NCBI RefSeq assembly: GCF_018324685.1 | Contig: NZ_AP023354.1 | Span: 1,550,001-1,614,000, forward strand | Length of the DNA stretch: 64,000 bases | From: Actinocatenispora sera | Lineage (GTDB): Bacteria > Actinomycetota > Actinomycetes > Mycobacteriales > Micromonosporaceae | Direction of reading: 5' to 3' | Shown: positions 49,672-58,103 of the stretch, in pieces | How positions within the stretch are numbered: position 1 is the stretch's first letter | How the letters are laid out: the number at the start of each line of letters is the position of its first letter | Program-made: the position numbers and the translations under genes | Notes under the pieces: model-generated | The model's input: only the letters and a program-made list of their open reading frames with translations | Told to the model about the DNA's origin: nothing | Databases searched by the model: none

Positions 49672-49714
49672 CGGTGCCCGCGTCGCGGTCGGCCGGGGCC
49701 GGGCCGGGGTCGCG

Positions 49715-50758
49715 GTGCCCGACAACGGTTCCGGCGCACCGGGGTTGCCCGTGAGCACCCCGGAGTACGCGACGGACCTGCCCGGCCCGATCGGCCGCAC
49801 CGCCGCCGACGCGGCGGAGCTGGTGACGCTGGGCGAGACGATGGCCCTGCTGGCCGCACCGCGGGTCGGTCTGCTGCGGCACATGTCCAGTCTCGACCTG
49901 TCGGTCGCCGGCGCCGAATCGAACCTGGCGATCGGCGTGTCCCGGCTGGGGCGCCGGGCGGCCTGGCTGAGCCGGGTCGGCGACGACGAGTTCGGCCGGC
50001 TGGTCACCGCGACGATCCGGGCCGAGGGCGTCGCGGTGTACGCGGTGGTCGACGGCACCGCGCCGACCGGCCTGATGGTCAAGGAGCGCCGCACCGACAC
50101 CGCGACCCGGGTGCAGTACTACCGGTCCGGCAGCGCCGCGTCCCGCCTGTCACCGTCCGATGTGGATGAGTCGCTGGTGCGCGGCGCGCGGGTGCTGCAC
50201 GTCACCGGCATCACGCCGGCGCTGTCGGCGACCGCGCGCGACGCGGTGCACGCGGCGGTGGAGTCCGCCCGCGGTGCCGGGGTCGCGGTGTCGCTGGATC
50301 TCAACTACCGGGCCGCGCTGTGGGACGCCGCGGCGGCCGGCGCCGAGCTGCGTGAGCTGGTGGCCCGGGCCGACATCGTGTTCGCCACCGGGCCGGAGGC
50401 GCGGCTGGTGGTGTCGGGCGACGACGAGGCGACGCTGGCCGCGGAGCTGGAAAAGCTCGGGCCGCGGCAGGTGCTGGTCAAGCGCGGTTCCCGCGGCGTG
50501 GTCGGCCTGCTCGACGGCACCGCGTACGACCTGCCGGCCAAGCCGGTGCGGGCGGTCGACCCGGTCGGCGCGGGCGACGCGTTCGCCTCCGCGTACCTGA
50601 CCGAGTGGATCGGTGGCGCGGCGCCGGCCGGGTGCCTGCACGCGGCGACCGTGGCCGGTGCGTTCGCGGTGACCGTGCCAGGCGACTGGGAGGGGCTGCC
50701 GAGCCGGGCCGAACTCGACCTGCTCGGCGCCGAGCCCGACGACGACGTGCAGCGCTAG
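49715..50758 (+). CDS. PfkB-family sugar kinase, probable 2-keto-3-deoxygluconate kinase
   Basis: 347 residues as drawn. Ribokinase fold: substrate region LVTLGETMALLAAP and GAESNLAIGVSRLG, lid RYYRSGSAA-like VQYYRSGSAAS, and the catalytic/anion-hole motif DPVGAGDAFASAYL (Asp base). Neighbouring KDPG aldolase makes KDG the likely substrate. The start is either GTG 49715 or GTG 49754, both with only GGGG-type ribosome binding sites; the conserved region starts after either. Confidence 0.88.
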   Translation: MPDNGSGAPGLPVSTPEYATDLPGPIGRTAADAAELVTLGETMALLAAPRVGLLRHMSSLDLSVAGAESNLAIGVSRLGRRAAWLSRVGDDEFGRLVTATIRAEGVAVYAVVDGTAPTGLMVKERRTDTATRVQYYRSGSAASRLSPSDVDESLVRGARVLHVTGITPALSATARDAVHAAVESARGAGVAVSLDLNYRAALWDAAAAGAELRELVARADIVFATGPEARLVVSGDDEATLAAELEKLGPRQVLVKRGSRGVVGLLDGTAYDLPAKPVRAVDPVGAGDAFASAYLTEWIGGAAPAGCLHAATVAGAFAVTVPGDWEGLPSRAELDLLGAEPDDDVQR

Positions 50759-50811
50759 CACGGCTGGGCTCGGCCCAGCGGAACGTTATCCGACAAGGAA
50801 TGGAGCAGATC

Positions 50812-51195
50812 ATGGCGGACAGGCAGGGGCTGCGCACCGACCAGGCGCCGGCGCCGGCGGGCGGCTACTCGCAGGGCGTGGCGATCGACGGGTTCGTCTA
50901 CACGGCGGGGATGGGGCCGATCGACCCGGCCACCGGCAAGGCGGTCGGCGACGACGTCGCCACCCAGACCCGGCAGGTGATGAAGAACCTCGGCGCGGTG
51001 CTGGCACAGCGCGGCCTCGGCTTCGAGCACGTGGTGAAGGCGACCGTCCACCTGCAGGAGCTGCACCGCGACTTCGCCGAGTTCGACAAGGCGTACCGGG
51101 AGTTCTTCACCGCCGACCCGGCCCCGGTGCGTACCACCGTGGGATCGGACCTGAACAACATCCTGGTCGAGATCGACTTCGTCGCGCACGAGTGA
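50812..51195 (+). CDS. RidA-family (YjgF) enamine/imine deaminase
   Basis: 127-residue protein that hydrolyses reactive enamine/imine products of PLP dehydratases. Family signatures: YSQGVAIDGFVYTAGMGPID at the front, then LGAVLAQRGLGFEHVVKATV, with the catalytic Arg in APVRTTVGSDLN (about residue 106) and the closing VEIDFVA. The ATG at 50812 is spaced correctly from GGAG. Placement behind the PLP deaminase operon fits its protective role. Confidence 0.93.
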   Translation: MADRQGLRTDQAPAPAGGYSQGVAIDGFVYTAGMGPIDPATGKAVGDDVATQTRQVMKNLGAVLAQRGLGFEHVVKATVHLQELHRDFAEFDKAYREFFTADPAPVRTTVGSDLNNILVEIDFVAHE

Positions 51196-51202
51196 GCGCT
51201 CC

Positions 51203-51232
51203 GGCCGGGCTGGGCCGCGGGCCGGCCCGGCC
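51203..51232. terminator. Hairpin between convergent RidA and LacI genes
   Basis: GGCCGGGC (51203-51210) pairs with GCCCGGCC (51225-51232); further GGCC stems overlap. No T-run. Confidence 0.5.
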
Positions 51233-51250
51233 GTACGGCGGCCGCGGGCG

Positions 51251-52312
51251 TCACCGGCGGGTGGACTCGCGGGGGATCAGGTGCGGCGCGATCAGGTGCC
51301 GGGTGGTCGGCGCGTCCGGCTCGGCGGTGCGCCGCATCAGCACGTCGACGGCGGTGGTGCCCAGCTCGGTGGCCGGTAGCGCCACGCTGGACAGCGTCGG
51401 GGTGAGGTACCCCGCGTACGGATGGTCGCCGTAGCCGACGACCAGCACGTCGTCCGGCACCCGGAGCCCGTGCTCGGTGAGCGCGCGGATCAGCGCGAGG
51501 GCGAAGTAGTCGTTGCCGGTGACGAAGGCGTCCGGCAGGTCGGCCTCGGCGAGCAGCCGCTTGGCCAACCGGTACGCCTCCTCGGCCTGCCACGGCAGGG
51601 TCAGCGAGTCGCGCCGCCGGGTCGGTACGGACAGTACCCGGGCGCTGTCCGGATCGGCGGCGTGGTCGGCGATCGCGCGCAGGTAGCCGTCCCGGCGTTG
51701 CCGGACCGTGCTGATCGGCAGGTCCTCCTCCAGCGCCCAGACCACCCGGGCGCCGGCCTCGAGCACGTGCGCGGTCGACTGGTACGCGCCGTGCTCGTTG
51801 TCGATGCCGACGAAGTCGACGTTCATCCCGGGCAGTTCCCGGCTGACGAACACCAGGTCGATGCCGGCCCGGCGGAGCCGCTCCCAGTGGCCCGCCTCGG
51901 CCTGCACCGGTACGGCGAGGGCCGAGTCGACGCCGGCGTGCAGCAGCGACTCGGCCGCGACCCGTTCGGACTCCGGGCTCTCCTCGGTGGCCAGCAGCAT
52001 CACCGTGTACCCGAGGGCCCGGCAGCGCAGCTCGACGCTGGAGATCAGCCCCGCGTACAGGGTGTTGGACGGGTTGGTGATGACCAGGCCGACGGTCCGG
52101 GTGGAGCCGAGCACCAGCGAGCGGGCCTGGTGGTTCGGCACGTACCCGAGCCGTTCGGCCTCGGCCATCACCTGCGCCCGGGTCGCCGGGCTGACGCTGT
52201 CCTTGCCGGTGAGCGCGCGCGAGACGGTGTTGACCGAGCAGCCGACCGCCTCGGCGATGTCGGACAGCCGGACCCGGCGCCGCATCGTGCCGGTCGGCCG
52301 GTGCACGGTCAT
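51251..52312 (-). CDS. LacI-family transcriptional regulator
   Basis: 353-residue repressor. N-terminal HTH with hinge: VRLSDIAEAVGCSVNTVSRA then VSPATRAQVMAEAERLGYVP. Periplasmic-binding-like ligand domain follows (GLVITNPSNTLYAGLISSVE; VVGYGDHPYAGYLTPTLSSV). AAGGAG overlaps the stop of the gene ahead of it. It is the last gene of a six-gene set and probably controls the locus through the palindrome at 57202-57225 and/or the half-site array at 53705-53752. Confidence 0.93.
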   Translation of the reverse strand: MTVHRPTGTMRRRVRLSDIAEAVGCSVNTVSRALTGKDSVSPATRAQVMAEAERLGYVPNHQARSLVLGSTRTVGLVITNPSNTLYAGLISSVELRCRALGYTVMLLATEESPESERVAAESLLHAGVDSALAVPVQAEAGHWERLRRAGIDLVFVSRELPGMNVDFVGIDNEHGAYQSTAHVLEAGARVVWALEEDLPISTVRQRRDGYLRAIADHAADPDSARVLSVPTRRRDSLTLPWQAEEAYRLAKRLLAEADLPDAFVTGNDYFALALIRALTEHGLRVPDDVLVVGYGDHPYAGYLTPTLSSVALPATELGTTAVDVLMRRTAEPDAPTTRHLIAPHLIPRESTRR

Positions 52313-52317
52313 CTGCG

Positions 52318-52674
52318 CTACTCCTTGGCGACGAGGTGGATCCGCAGTCGCGGGCCACGGCCGTCGGTGCCGGCGGCGTCCGCGGGGCGGGCCACGCCGC
52401 GCAGCCGGAGCCAGCCGCCGAACTCGCGGACCCGCCAGGTCACCATACCGACACCCGTGGTGTCCAGCTCGACCGCGGCCAGGTGCTCGGCGTCGATCCA
52501 GTTCAACCCGTCCGGGGACAGCTGGGTGGTCAGGGTGACGGTGCCCGGTATCGGGTCGATCACCTGCACGAAGAACCGGGCCTCCGCGGCCCAGGGCAGC
52601 TCGTACGGTTCGGTGGCGAACTCACCGGTGAACTCGGCGCCGCGTTCCAGCACGGCGGTCTGGGCATGACGCAT
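52318..52674 (-). CDS. Small beta-rich protein of unknown function
   Basis: 118 residues, almost all beta strands: FFVQVIDPIPGTVTLTTQLS and GMVTWRVREFGGWLRLRGVA. Looks like a jelly-roll or carbohydrate-binding sandwich. GAGG at good spacing before ATG 52674; the frame extends 20 codons further but over the upstream gene. It sits 7 bp after the DUF6772-like gene and 5 bp before LacI, so all three are co-transcribed. No family recognised. Confidence 0.65.
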   Translation of the reverse strand: MRHAQTAVLERGAEFTGEFATEPYELPWAAEARFFVQVIDPIPGTVTLTTQLSPDGLNWIDAEHLAAVELDTTGVGMVTWRVREFGGWLRLRGVARPADAAGTDGRGPRLRIHLVAKE

Positions 52675-52681
52675 GATCGCC

Positions 52682-53644
52682 TCACCAATCCACGGAAACG
52701 AGTACGGAGTCGAGATAGAGGAAGTTCCGGACACCGGAGTGGGTGCGCACGCTGAAGTAGAAGTTCAGCAGGTTCTCCAGCGAGTCGTACCGGTCGGCGT
52801 ACACCGGGACCGGCACCTCGCGCAGGTCGAGGGTGGTGTCGTTGATCTGCAGCTCGACGTTGCGCCGGGCGTCGGTGTCGATCAGCCACCGCAGGTAGTG
52901 CCAGTTGACCTTGGTGGGGACCTCGTTGTAGCACATCGCCATCGGCTCGGAGGCGGGGTGCCAGTCGTCCGGGTTCGGCGCGGTGAAGTCGTCGCCGTAG
53001 GCGAGCTTCACCTTGCCCTCCAGGTGTTCCCGCGGCGTCGGTTCCGGTACTACCGGGTACACCCAGCGCTGGTCGAGCTTGTTGTCCACGGTGGTGTTCC
53101 GGTAGCGCATCACCGTGTGGTAGCGCAGCCCGCCGTCGCCGCAGATGTCGGTGGCCACGGTGAACGCGCCGAACTGCGCCTCGCTGGGGTGCAGGTTGCC
53201 GTCCCAGGTGACGCCGCCGAACGAGTTGTTCGCCGCGTCGGTGCCGAGCGTCGCCTCCGCCTTGTAGGTGAAGTGCGTCTCCAGCTGTACCAGGCCCTTG
53301 CGCGCCATGGTGAGTCGGCGGATGGCGACCGCAGTGTGCCCGACGTACGGCCGGGTGGCGAGCTTGAGCGCGTAGTCACCGGTGAGCGCGCCGTGCGTAC
53401 CGGTGTCGAAGAACGTGCAGTTGGACACCTGCGGCGGACGGAAGTCGCGCATGTGATCGTCCACAGTGGACAGATCTCCGTTGCCGTCGTAGTTGCCGAT
53501 CAGCTCGGTCCAGCCGTTCGTCCCGTGGTTGAAGTTGTCGTAGGTGAGGATCCGTGGCAGCGGATCGAACCGGGACAGGGCGGGGTCGGCGGCGAGCATG
53601 CCCCGCCGTACCTGTTCTCCGGTGCTCCCCAGGTGTGATGACAA
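52682..53644 (-). CDS. DUF6772-like protein
   Basis: 320 residues, no signal peptide. Reads as a beta-jelly-roll: LTYDNFNHGTNGWTELIGNY near the start, FGGVTWDGNLHPSEAQFGAF in the middle and NFLYLDSVLVSVDW at the end. I recall this as a DUF6772-type family found beside sugar/peptide ABC transporters; that assignment is from memory. Start is TTG 53644 with GAGGAAGG seven bases upstream. Its promoter region (53645-53757) carries an array of GTTGC/GCAAC half-sites. Confidence 0.68.
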   Translation of the reverse strand: MSSHLGSTGEQVRRGMLAADPALSRFDPLPRILTYDNFNHGTNGWTELIGNYDGNGDLSTVDDHMRDFRPPQVSNCTFFDTGTHGALTGDYALKLATRPYVGHTAVAIRRLTMARKGLVQLETHFTYKAEATLGTDAANNSFGGVTWDGNLHPSEAQFGAFTVATDICGDGGLRYHTVMRYRNTTVDNKLDQRWVYPVVPEPTPREHLEGKVKLAYGDDFTAPNPDDWHPASEPMAMCYNEVPTKVNWHYLRWLIDTDARRNVELQINDTTLDLREVPVPVYADRYDSLENLLNFYFSVRTHSGVRNFLYLDSVLVSVDW

Positions 53645-53704
53645 CGTTGGTCCTTCCTCCGACGGCCTGCGTGCCTCGACGCTAGGTGGCGGTGTGGTCG
53701 CGCG

Positions 53705-53752
53705 GCAACGGCGGTTGCACCGCTGGCAACGCCGGATCCGTTGCCGCGCAAC
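53705..53752. promoter_or_regulatory. Array of GCAAC/GTTGC half-sites
   Basis: Five half-sites alternate in orientation: GCAAC 53705, GTTGC 53714, GCAAC 53726, GTTGC 53740, GCAAC 53748, so several overlapping dyads exist (best: GTTGC-CGC-GCAAC, 53740-53752). They lie before the DUF6772-like gene and suit a LacI-type regulator. Confidence 0.5.
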
Positions 53753-53757
53753 AATTT

Positions 53758-55433
53758 TCAGTTGGTGAGTTTGGCGTGCACGAACGACTGGCGGCCGGCC
53801 GGGTCGATGGTCAGCCCGGTCACGTTCTTCCGGTACGCCAGGTCGACGGTGAAGTCGGCCGGGAAGATGCCGACCGCGTCGGACCAGATGATCTGCGCCG
53901 CCTGCTTGTACAGCGCGGTGCGCTCGGCCGGGTCCAGCGTGGCCTTCGCCTGAGCCAGCAGCGAGTCCAGCTTGTGGTTGCAGTAGCCCATCCGCTTGGC
54001 GTCGCAGGTGTAGAGCCGGCCCAGGGTGTAGTCGGCGTCACCGGTGGCGACCGTGTTGCCCTGCAGGTTCATGTCCCACTTGAGCTTGTTCAGGTCCTCC
54101 AGCCAGACCGAGCGCTCCTTCGGCAGCGGCTTGACCTTCACGCCGATCTTCGCCCAGTACGAGACGAACGCCTGGCCGAGCGAGTTCTGGTTGGTGTCGT
54201 CGGAGCTGGCCCACTGGATCGTGGTGGAGAACCCGTGTGGGTAACCCGCCTCCGCGAGCAGCTTCTTCGCCTTCGCCGGGTCGTACGGGTAGGGCGACAG
54301 CTGCGGTGCGCCGAACACCGGCTGCGGGATCGGCGCCTGCGCCAGCTTCGCCTGCTCGCCGTACAGGTCGCCGACGATCTGCTTGACGTCCACCGCGTAC
54401 CACAGCGCCTGCCGGACCCGCTTGTCGGTGAACGGCTTCCGGGACGAGTTGAACCAGATGAACTCGTAGCTGTAGCCCGGCTTCGTGTCGTACGTGACGC
54501 CCGGCATCTTCTTCACCTGGTCGACCGAGTCGGCGCCGATGCCGTTCGTCACGTCCGCCTCCCCGGTGGACAGCGCGGTGATCCGGGCCGACTCCTCCGG
54601 GATGTTCAGGTACGTGATGGCCGGGATGGACGGCTTGGCCCCCAGTACTTCGCGTTGCGGGACAGCACCAGCTGCTTGTCCGGCGACCACTCCTTGACCG
54701 TGTAGGGCCCGGTGCCGATCGGCTTCTTCCAGTACGACTCGCTGCTCGCCTTGCCGGCCTCGGTGATCGGCAGCAGGCTCACGGTGGCGAGCATCGTGCC
54801 GAGCGGTTGGGCGGTGGTGATGGTGACGGTGTGCTCGTCGGTCGCGGTCACCGACTTCACCGGCTCCCACAGCGGTGCCAGCGAGCTGCCCGCCTTGATC
54901 AGCGCGTCCGCGGACGCCTTCACGTCGTCGGCGGTCAGCGCCTTGCCGTCGGAGAACTTCACCCCGGAGCGCAGGGTGAACGTCCAGGTGGTGTCGTTCG
55001 GCTGGCTCCACTTGGTGGCGAGCCGCGGCTGGTAGTCGTTGCCCGAGCGGGTCACGAGCGTCTCCAGCACGTGCTGCACCGGGCCCTGGACCGCGGCCTC
55101 GGCGGGGTACTGGTAGATGTTCAGCGACACCGGGAACGTGGCCGGTGCCACCCGGAGGCCCTTACCGGCGGCGTTCTTGGCCGATTCGGTTGCGCCGCAG
55201 CCGGTCGTGGCGAGCACGCCGGCGAGGGCGAGCACCCAAAGGGCGTGTTTCAGGATCCCGCGTGCCGGCTGCGGCGGCCCCGTTCGCCCGCTCGCGGCGT
55301 TGTCGGACAGCCCGTGTGCAAGCCCGGCACACGAACTGCCCTCCGCCTTGCGAGCAGACGAACGGGACTCGCCTCGCTCGGCCGGGGGTCCTGAAACATG
55401 CCCTGGCGTGCTGGTCATCGTGCGTCGTCTCAC
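53758..55433 (-). pseudogene. Peptide/nickel-type ABC substrate-binding lipoprotein, frameshifted
   Basis: Two overlapping frames together give one complete SBP_bac_5 (DppA/OppA-like) protein. Frame one (55433 to about 54640): signal peptide and lipobox LATTGCGA, then YQPRLATKWSQPNDTTWTFT and ending VLSRNAKYWG. Frame two picks up AKPSIPAITYLNIP and runs to KLTN at 53758. The break is at a C-run, 54639-54643; one extra base restores the frame. The first 60 residues before the signal peptide are abnormal and come from the palindromic element at 55241-55403. Partner of the permeases and ATPases at 58103-61954. GTG start behind GAGGAG. Confidence 0.82.
55241..55403. mobile_element. 163-bp nested palindromic (MITE/foldback-like) element
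   Basis: Outer arms GGGCGTGTTTCAGGATCCC (55241-55259) and GGGTCCTGAAACATGCCC (55386-55403); middle arms CCCGTTCG-N3-GCTCGC (55279-55295) and GCGAGC-N3-CGAACGGG (55350-55366); inner GTGTGC/GCACAC (55314-55332). All share a centre near 55322. It lies in frame inside the N-terminus of the binding-protein gene. No transposase and no clear target-site duplication are seen. Confidence 0.6.
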
Positions 55434-55442
55434 GGTTTCTCC

Positions 55443-56303
55443 TCAACTCGTGAAGCGGTACGTGCACTGGACGGGTTTGTGATCCGACGGCGCCACGCCG
55501 CCGGAGAAGTACTCGACGACCTCCGCGCCGGCCGCGCGCAGCGGGCCGCGGAAGAACTGCCAGTCGATCGTCTTCGCCGCCGCGTACGTGTCCGGCCAGT
55601 CCCGCGGCTTGTCCAGCGGCAGGGGATACACCGGATGGGTGGCCGGCGCGACCATGCCGAGCTGGCCGAACGGTTCGCGGTAGTCGCCGTCGTAGAACGT
55701 CCACAGTGGACGGGCGTAGTCGTTGGTGTCGGCGGTGAACAGCACGGCGGTCCGACCGGGCCCCGCGTCGCCGGTGGCCGACCCGCCCTGACCGGCGAGG
55801 CGGCGACCGGGCCCCGCGTCGCCGGTGGCCGACCCGCCCTGACCGGCGAGGCGGGCCAGCTCGGCGACGATGGCCCGGGACTGCTCGACCCGGGGGCTGC
55901 GGTCGTCGGCGATCTCGCGCGGGTGGCCGGGCCAGGTCAGGTGCGCGGTGGCGAACACCAGCTCGGTGCCGGCGGCGGGGCACGCCAGGCGTACCCAGAA
56001 CAGCCGGGCGTGCTCCGACCAGATGCCGACGTCGGCGGCGCCGTGCTCGATCTCGTCGAACAGCCCGCGGCGCCACCACAGGTTGCTTCGGGTGGCCCAG
56101 CCCTCGAACCCGTCCCGTACCCGGTCGTGGTCGGCCAGGGCCGCGTCCACCGCGGCGCGCGAGTCGGGGTGCAGTTCCTGGGTGGCGAGCAGGTCGGGCG
56201 AGCGCCGGGTGAGCAGCTCGGTCAGCGGGTCGCGTCGCTCGTCGAACCGCCAGCCGCCCCACAGGTTGTAGGTCATCGCGGTGAACGTCACCGGGTGGCT
56301 CAT
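55443..56303 (-). CDS. Endonuclease/exonuclease/phosphatase-family protein
   Basis: 286-residue EEP-fold hydrolase. Motifs: MTYNLWGGW (metal-binding Asn), LATQELHPDSR (Glu), FATAHLTWPGHP (His), LFTADTNDYARPLW (Asp/Asn) and the final VAPSDHKPV (Asp-His). Could cleave phosphodiesters of sugars, lipids or nucleic acids. No signal peptide. It carries an in-frame 17-residue duplication (RLAGQGGSATGDAGPG twice) just before the LFTADTN strand. The start overlaps the histidine phosphatase stop (ATGA). Confidence 0.87.
   Translation of the reverse strand: MSHPVTFTAMTYNLWGGWRFDERRDPLTELLTRRSPDLLATQELHPDSRAAVDAALADHDRVRDGFEGWATRSNLWWRRGLFDEIEHGAADVGIWSEHARLFWVRLACPAAGTELVFATAHLTWPGHPREIADDRSPRVEQSRAIVAELARLAGQGGSATGDAGPGRRLAGQGGSATGDAGPGRTAVLFTADTNDYARPLWTFYDGDYREPFGQLGMVAPATHPVYPLPLDKPRDWPDTYAAAKTIDWQFFRGPLRAAGAEVVEYFSGGVAPSDHKPVQCTYRFTS
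55754..55855. repeat. 51-bp tandem duplication inside the EEP gene
   Basis: Copies 55754-55804 and 55805-55855 differ only at the junction base. Being 51 bp it adds exactly 17 residues and keeps the frame. Confidence 0.92.
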
Positions 56304-57019
56304 GCGTCTCCCTCCGCCGCGTGCGGGTGCGCCGGCGCCGCGCTCGCGGGCGCGGCCGCCAGGTGGTCGTCGGTGCCGTACCGGACCAGCCGGCCGGCGG
56401 TGATGCCGCCGTCGCCGGCGTACAGCAGGACTTCGGTCAGCGAGCAGTTGCCCGGGTCGTCGAGCAGCCGGTGCCCGTCGGTGCCGAGGCCGAGCACCTC
56501 GGCCACCAGCGCCCGGATCGGCCCACCGTGGGTGAACGCGAGCACCCGCCGCTCGACGCCCGGCGGTACCTGCCCGGCCAGGTCGGCGAGCAGCGCGGCG
56601 ACCCGGCGGCGCAGGTCGGCGAACCGTTCCCCGCCGCCGCGCGGGATGTCCTCGCCGGCCCGGATCCGCGCGATGTCGCCGGCCCACTCGCGTTCCACGT
56701 CGGTGAGCAGCAGGCCGGCCCACGCCCCGTTGTCGAGCTCCCGCAGCCGCGGCTCCGGTACCGGCTCGGCCGGGTACGGGCGTGCGGTCTCGACGACCCG
56801 CGGCAGGTCGCTGGCGAGGACCAGGTCGGGGGTCGGCAGGGTGGCGAGCCGGGCCGCGGTGCGCGCCGCCTGGCTGCGGCCGTGCTCGGTGAGTCCGGGG
56901 CCGCGCTGACCCTGGGCCCGGCGCTGCCGGTTCCACTGCGACTCGCCGTGCCGTACCAGGGTCAGCCGCAGCCGGCGGTCGCCACCGTCGACCGGGTCGT
57001 CCACTGCCCAACGGGTCAT
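56300..57019 (-). CDS. Histidine phosphatase (phosphoglycerate-mutase-like)
   Basis: 239 residues. Catalytic LVRHGESQWNRQ with the phospho-His, SDLPRVVETAR, the Glu-containing RELDNGAWAGLL and FTHGGPIRALV (second His). Acts as a broad-specificity phosphatase or mutase. GAGGAG six bases before ATG 57019. First gene of the minus-strand set; the ATGA overlap with the EEP gene suggests sequential removal of phosphate groups from an imported compound. Confidence 0.9.
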   Translation of the reverse strand: MTRWAVDDPVDGGDRRLRLTLVRHGESQWNRQRRAQGQRGPGLTEHGRSQAARTAARLATLPTPDLVLASDLPRVVETARPYPAEPVPEPRLRELDNGAWAGLLLTDVEREWAGDIARIRAGEDIPRGGGERFADLRRRVAALLADLAGQVPPGVERRVLAFTHGGPIRALVAEVLGLGTDGHRLLDDPGNCSLTEVLLYAGDGGITAGRLVRYGTDDHLAAAPASAAPAHPHAAEGDA

Positions 57020-57166
57020 GCGCGCTCCTCGACGGTGACCGGACACGGGCGCCCGCCCGGGCCGCGCTGCGGCCGGTTCGCGGTGCCCGGATGTCGCTGA
57101 CGCGGATCAGCGGACCCCGCCGGTAGCTGCGAGAACAAGGGCGTTTCGCGATGTGCAACGGGCCCC

Positions 57167-57225
57167 TTGACAGCCCCGTGCGGGATGGCTAGCTTGCCAC
57201 CGTGAACGTTACCGGTAACGTTCAC
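57167..57225 (+). promoter_or_regulatory. Consensus promoter followed by a perfect 24-bp palindrome
   Basis: TTGACA (57167-57172), 17-bp spacer, TAGCTT (57190-57195), and at the expected start point the palindrome whose left half is GTGAACGTTACC and right half GGTAACGTTCAC (57202-57225). ACGTTACCGGTAACGT-type cores are LacI-family operators. It would control the IclR-transporter operon and, by position, the divergent phosphatase genes. Confidence 0.85.
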
Positions 57226-57281
57226 AGTCCCCCTATCGATCGGTTCCGCACCACCGTCACCCCCGGACGGAAGGCACACCG

Positions 57282-58103
57282 ATGCAGTCGCTGTCTCGTG
57301 GGCTCGCGCTGCTGGGCGAGCTCGGTCGCCGCGGGCGACCCATGACCCTGACCGAACTGACCGCCGTCGCCGGCCTGCACAAGAGCACCGTGCACCGGAT
57401 GCTCGCCGCGTTCATCGAGCACGGCCTGGTGCAGCGGGTGGACGACAACCGCTACACCGTCGGCGTCGGCCTGTACGAGCTCGCCGAGTCGGCCCGGCCC
57501 GCCCCGGCCACCGCGCGCTGGCCGCACATCCAGGCCGCGCTCGGCGCGCTCGCCCGGGCCGTACGCCGGCCGGTCGGGTTCGCGCTGCCCCGGTACGGCG
57601 GGCTCGTGCGGTCGCTGTCGGTGGACGCCCGCGGCGGCGCGATCACTCCACCCCGCGGTACCGCCGTGCTGGCCGACACCGAACTCGGCGCCGCGTACCT
57701 GGCCTTCCGACCCCGCGCCGAGGCCGAGCGGTGCGCCGCCCAGCACGGTACCGACGGGTACCGGCTGCTGCTGTCGCTGGGCCGCACCCGGGCGCGCGGC
57801 TATGCCGTCGGCGCGGCCGTCGCGGCACCGGTACTCGGCCCGGACGGGCTCGCGATCGCCGCGGTCGAGGTCGCCGTGGACGAGCACGACCAGGTGGCGC
57901 GGCAGCGGATCGGGGTCGCCGCCGTCGGCTGCGCCCGCCGCGTCGCCGGCCACCTGGCCGCGGCCGCCGAGCCGGCGCCGGCCCCGGCGGGCCGGCGCGT
58001 TGCCGGCCACCTGGCCCCCGAGTCGGCGCTGGGCCCGGGCGGCCCGCGGCCGAGCCGTACCCCGCCGGCCGGGTTGATGGCCCGGTCGGGGGCGAGCGCC
58101 TGA
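57282..58103 (+). CDS. IclR-family transcriptional regulator
   Basis: 273 residues. HTH: MTLTELTAVAGLHKSTVHRM; ligand domain degenerate but recognisable (ALPRYGGLVRSLSVDA; RTRARGYAVGAAVAAPVLGP). It heads the transporter operon; its TGA overlaps the ATG of the permease (TGATG). The last 50 residues are a low-complexity tail containing a 19-residue repeat (RRVAGHL at 219 and 238). Confidence 0.88.
   Translation: MQSLSRGLALLGELGRRGRPMTLTELTAVAGLHKSTVHRMLAAFIEHGLVQRVDDNRYTVGVGLYELAESARPAPATARWPHIQAALGALARAVRRPVGFALPRYGGLVRSLSVDARGGAITPPRGTAVLADTELGAAYLAFRPRAEAERCAAQHGTDGYRLLLSLGRTRARGYAVGAAVAAPVLGPDGLAIAAVEVAVDEHDQVARQRIGVAAVGCARRVAGHLAAAAEPAPAPAGRRVAGHLAPESALGPGGPRPSRTPPAGLMARSGASA

Noticed and set aside
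55241-55403. Nested palindrome as an integron attC site
   Set aside because: Size and nesting are similar, but the required GTTRRRY/RYYYAAC ends are absent and no integrase or cassette array is near.
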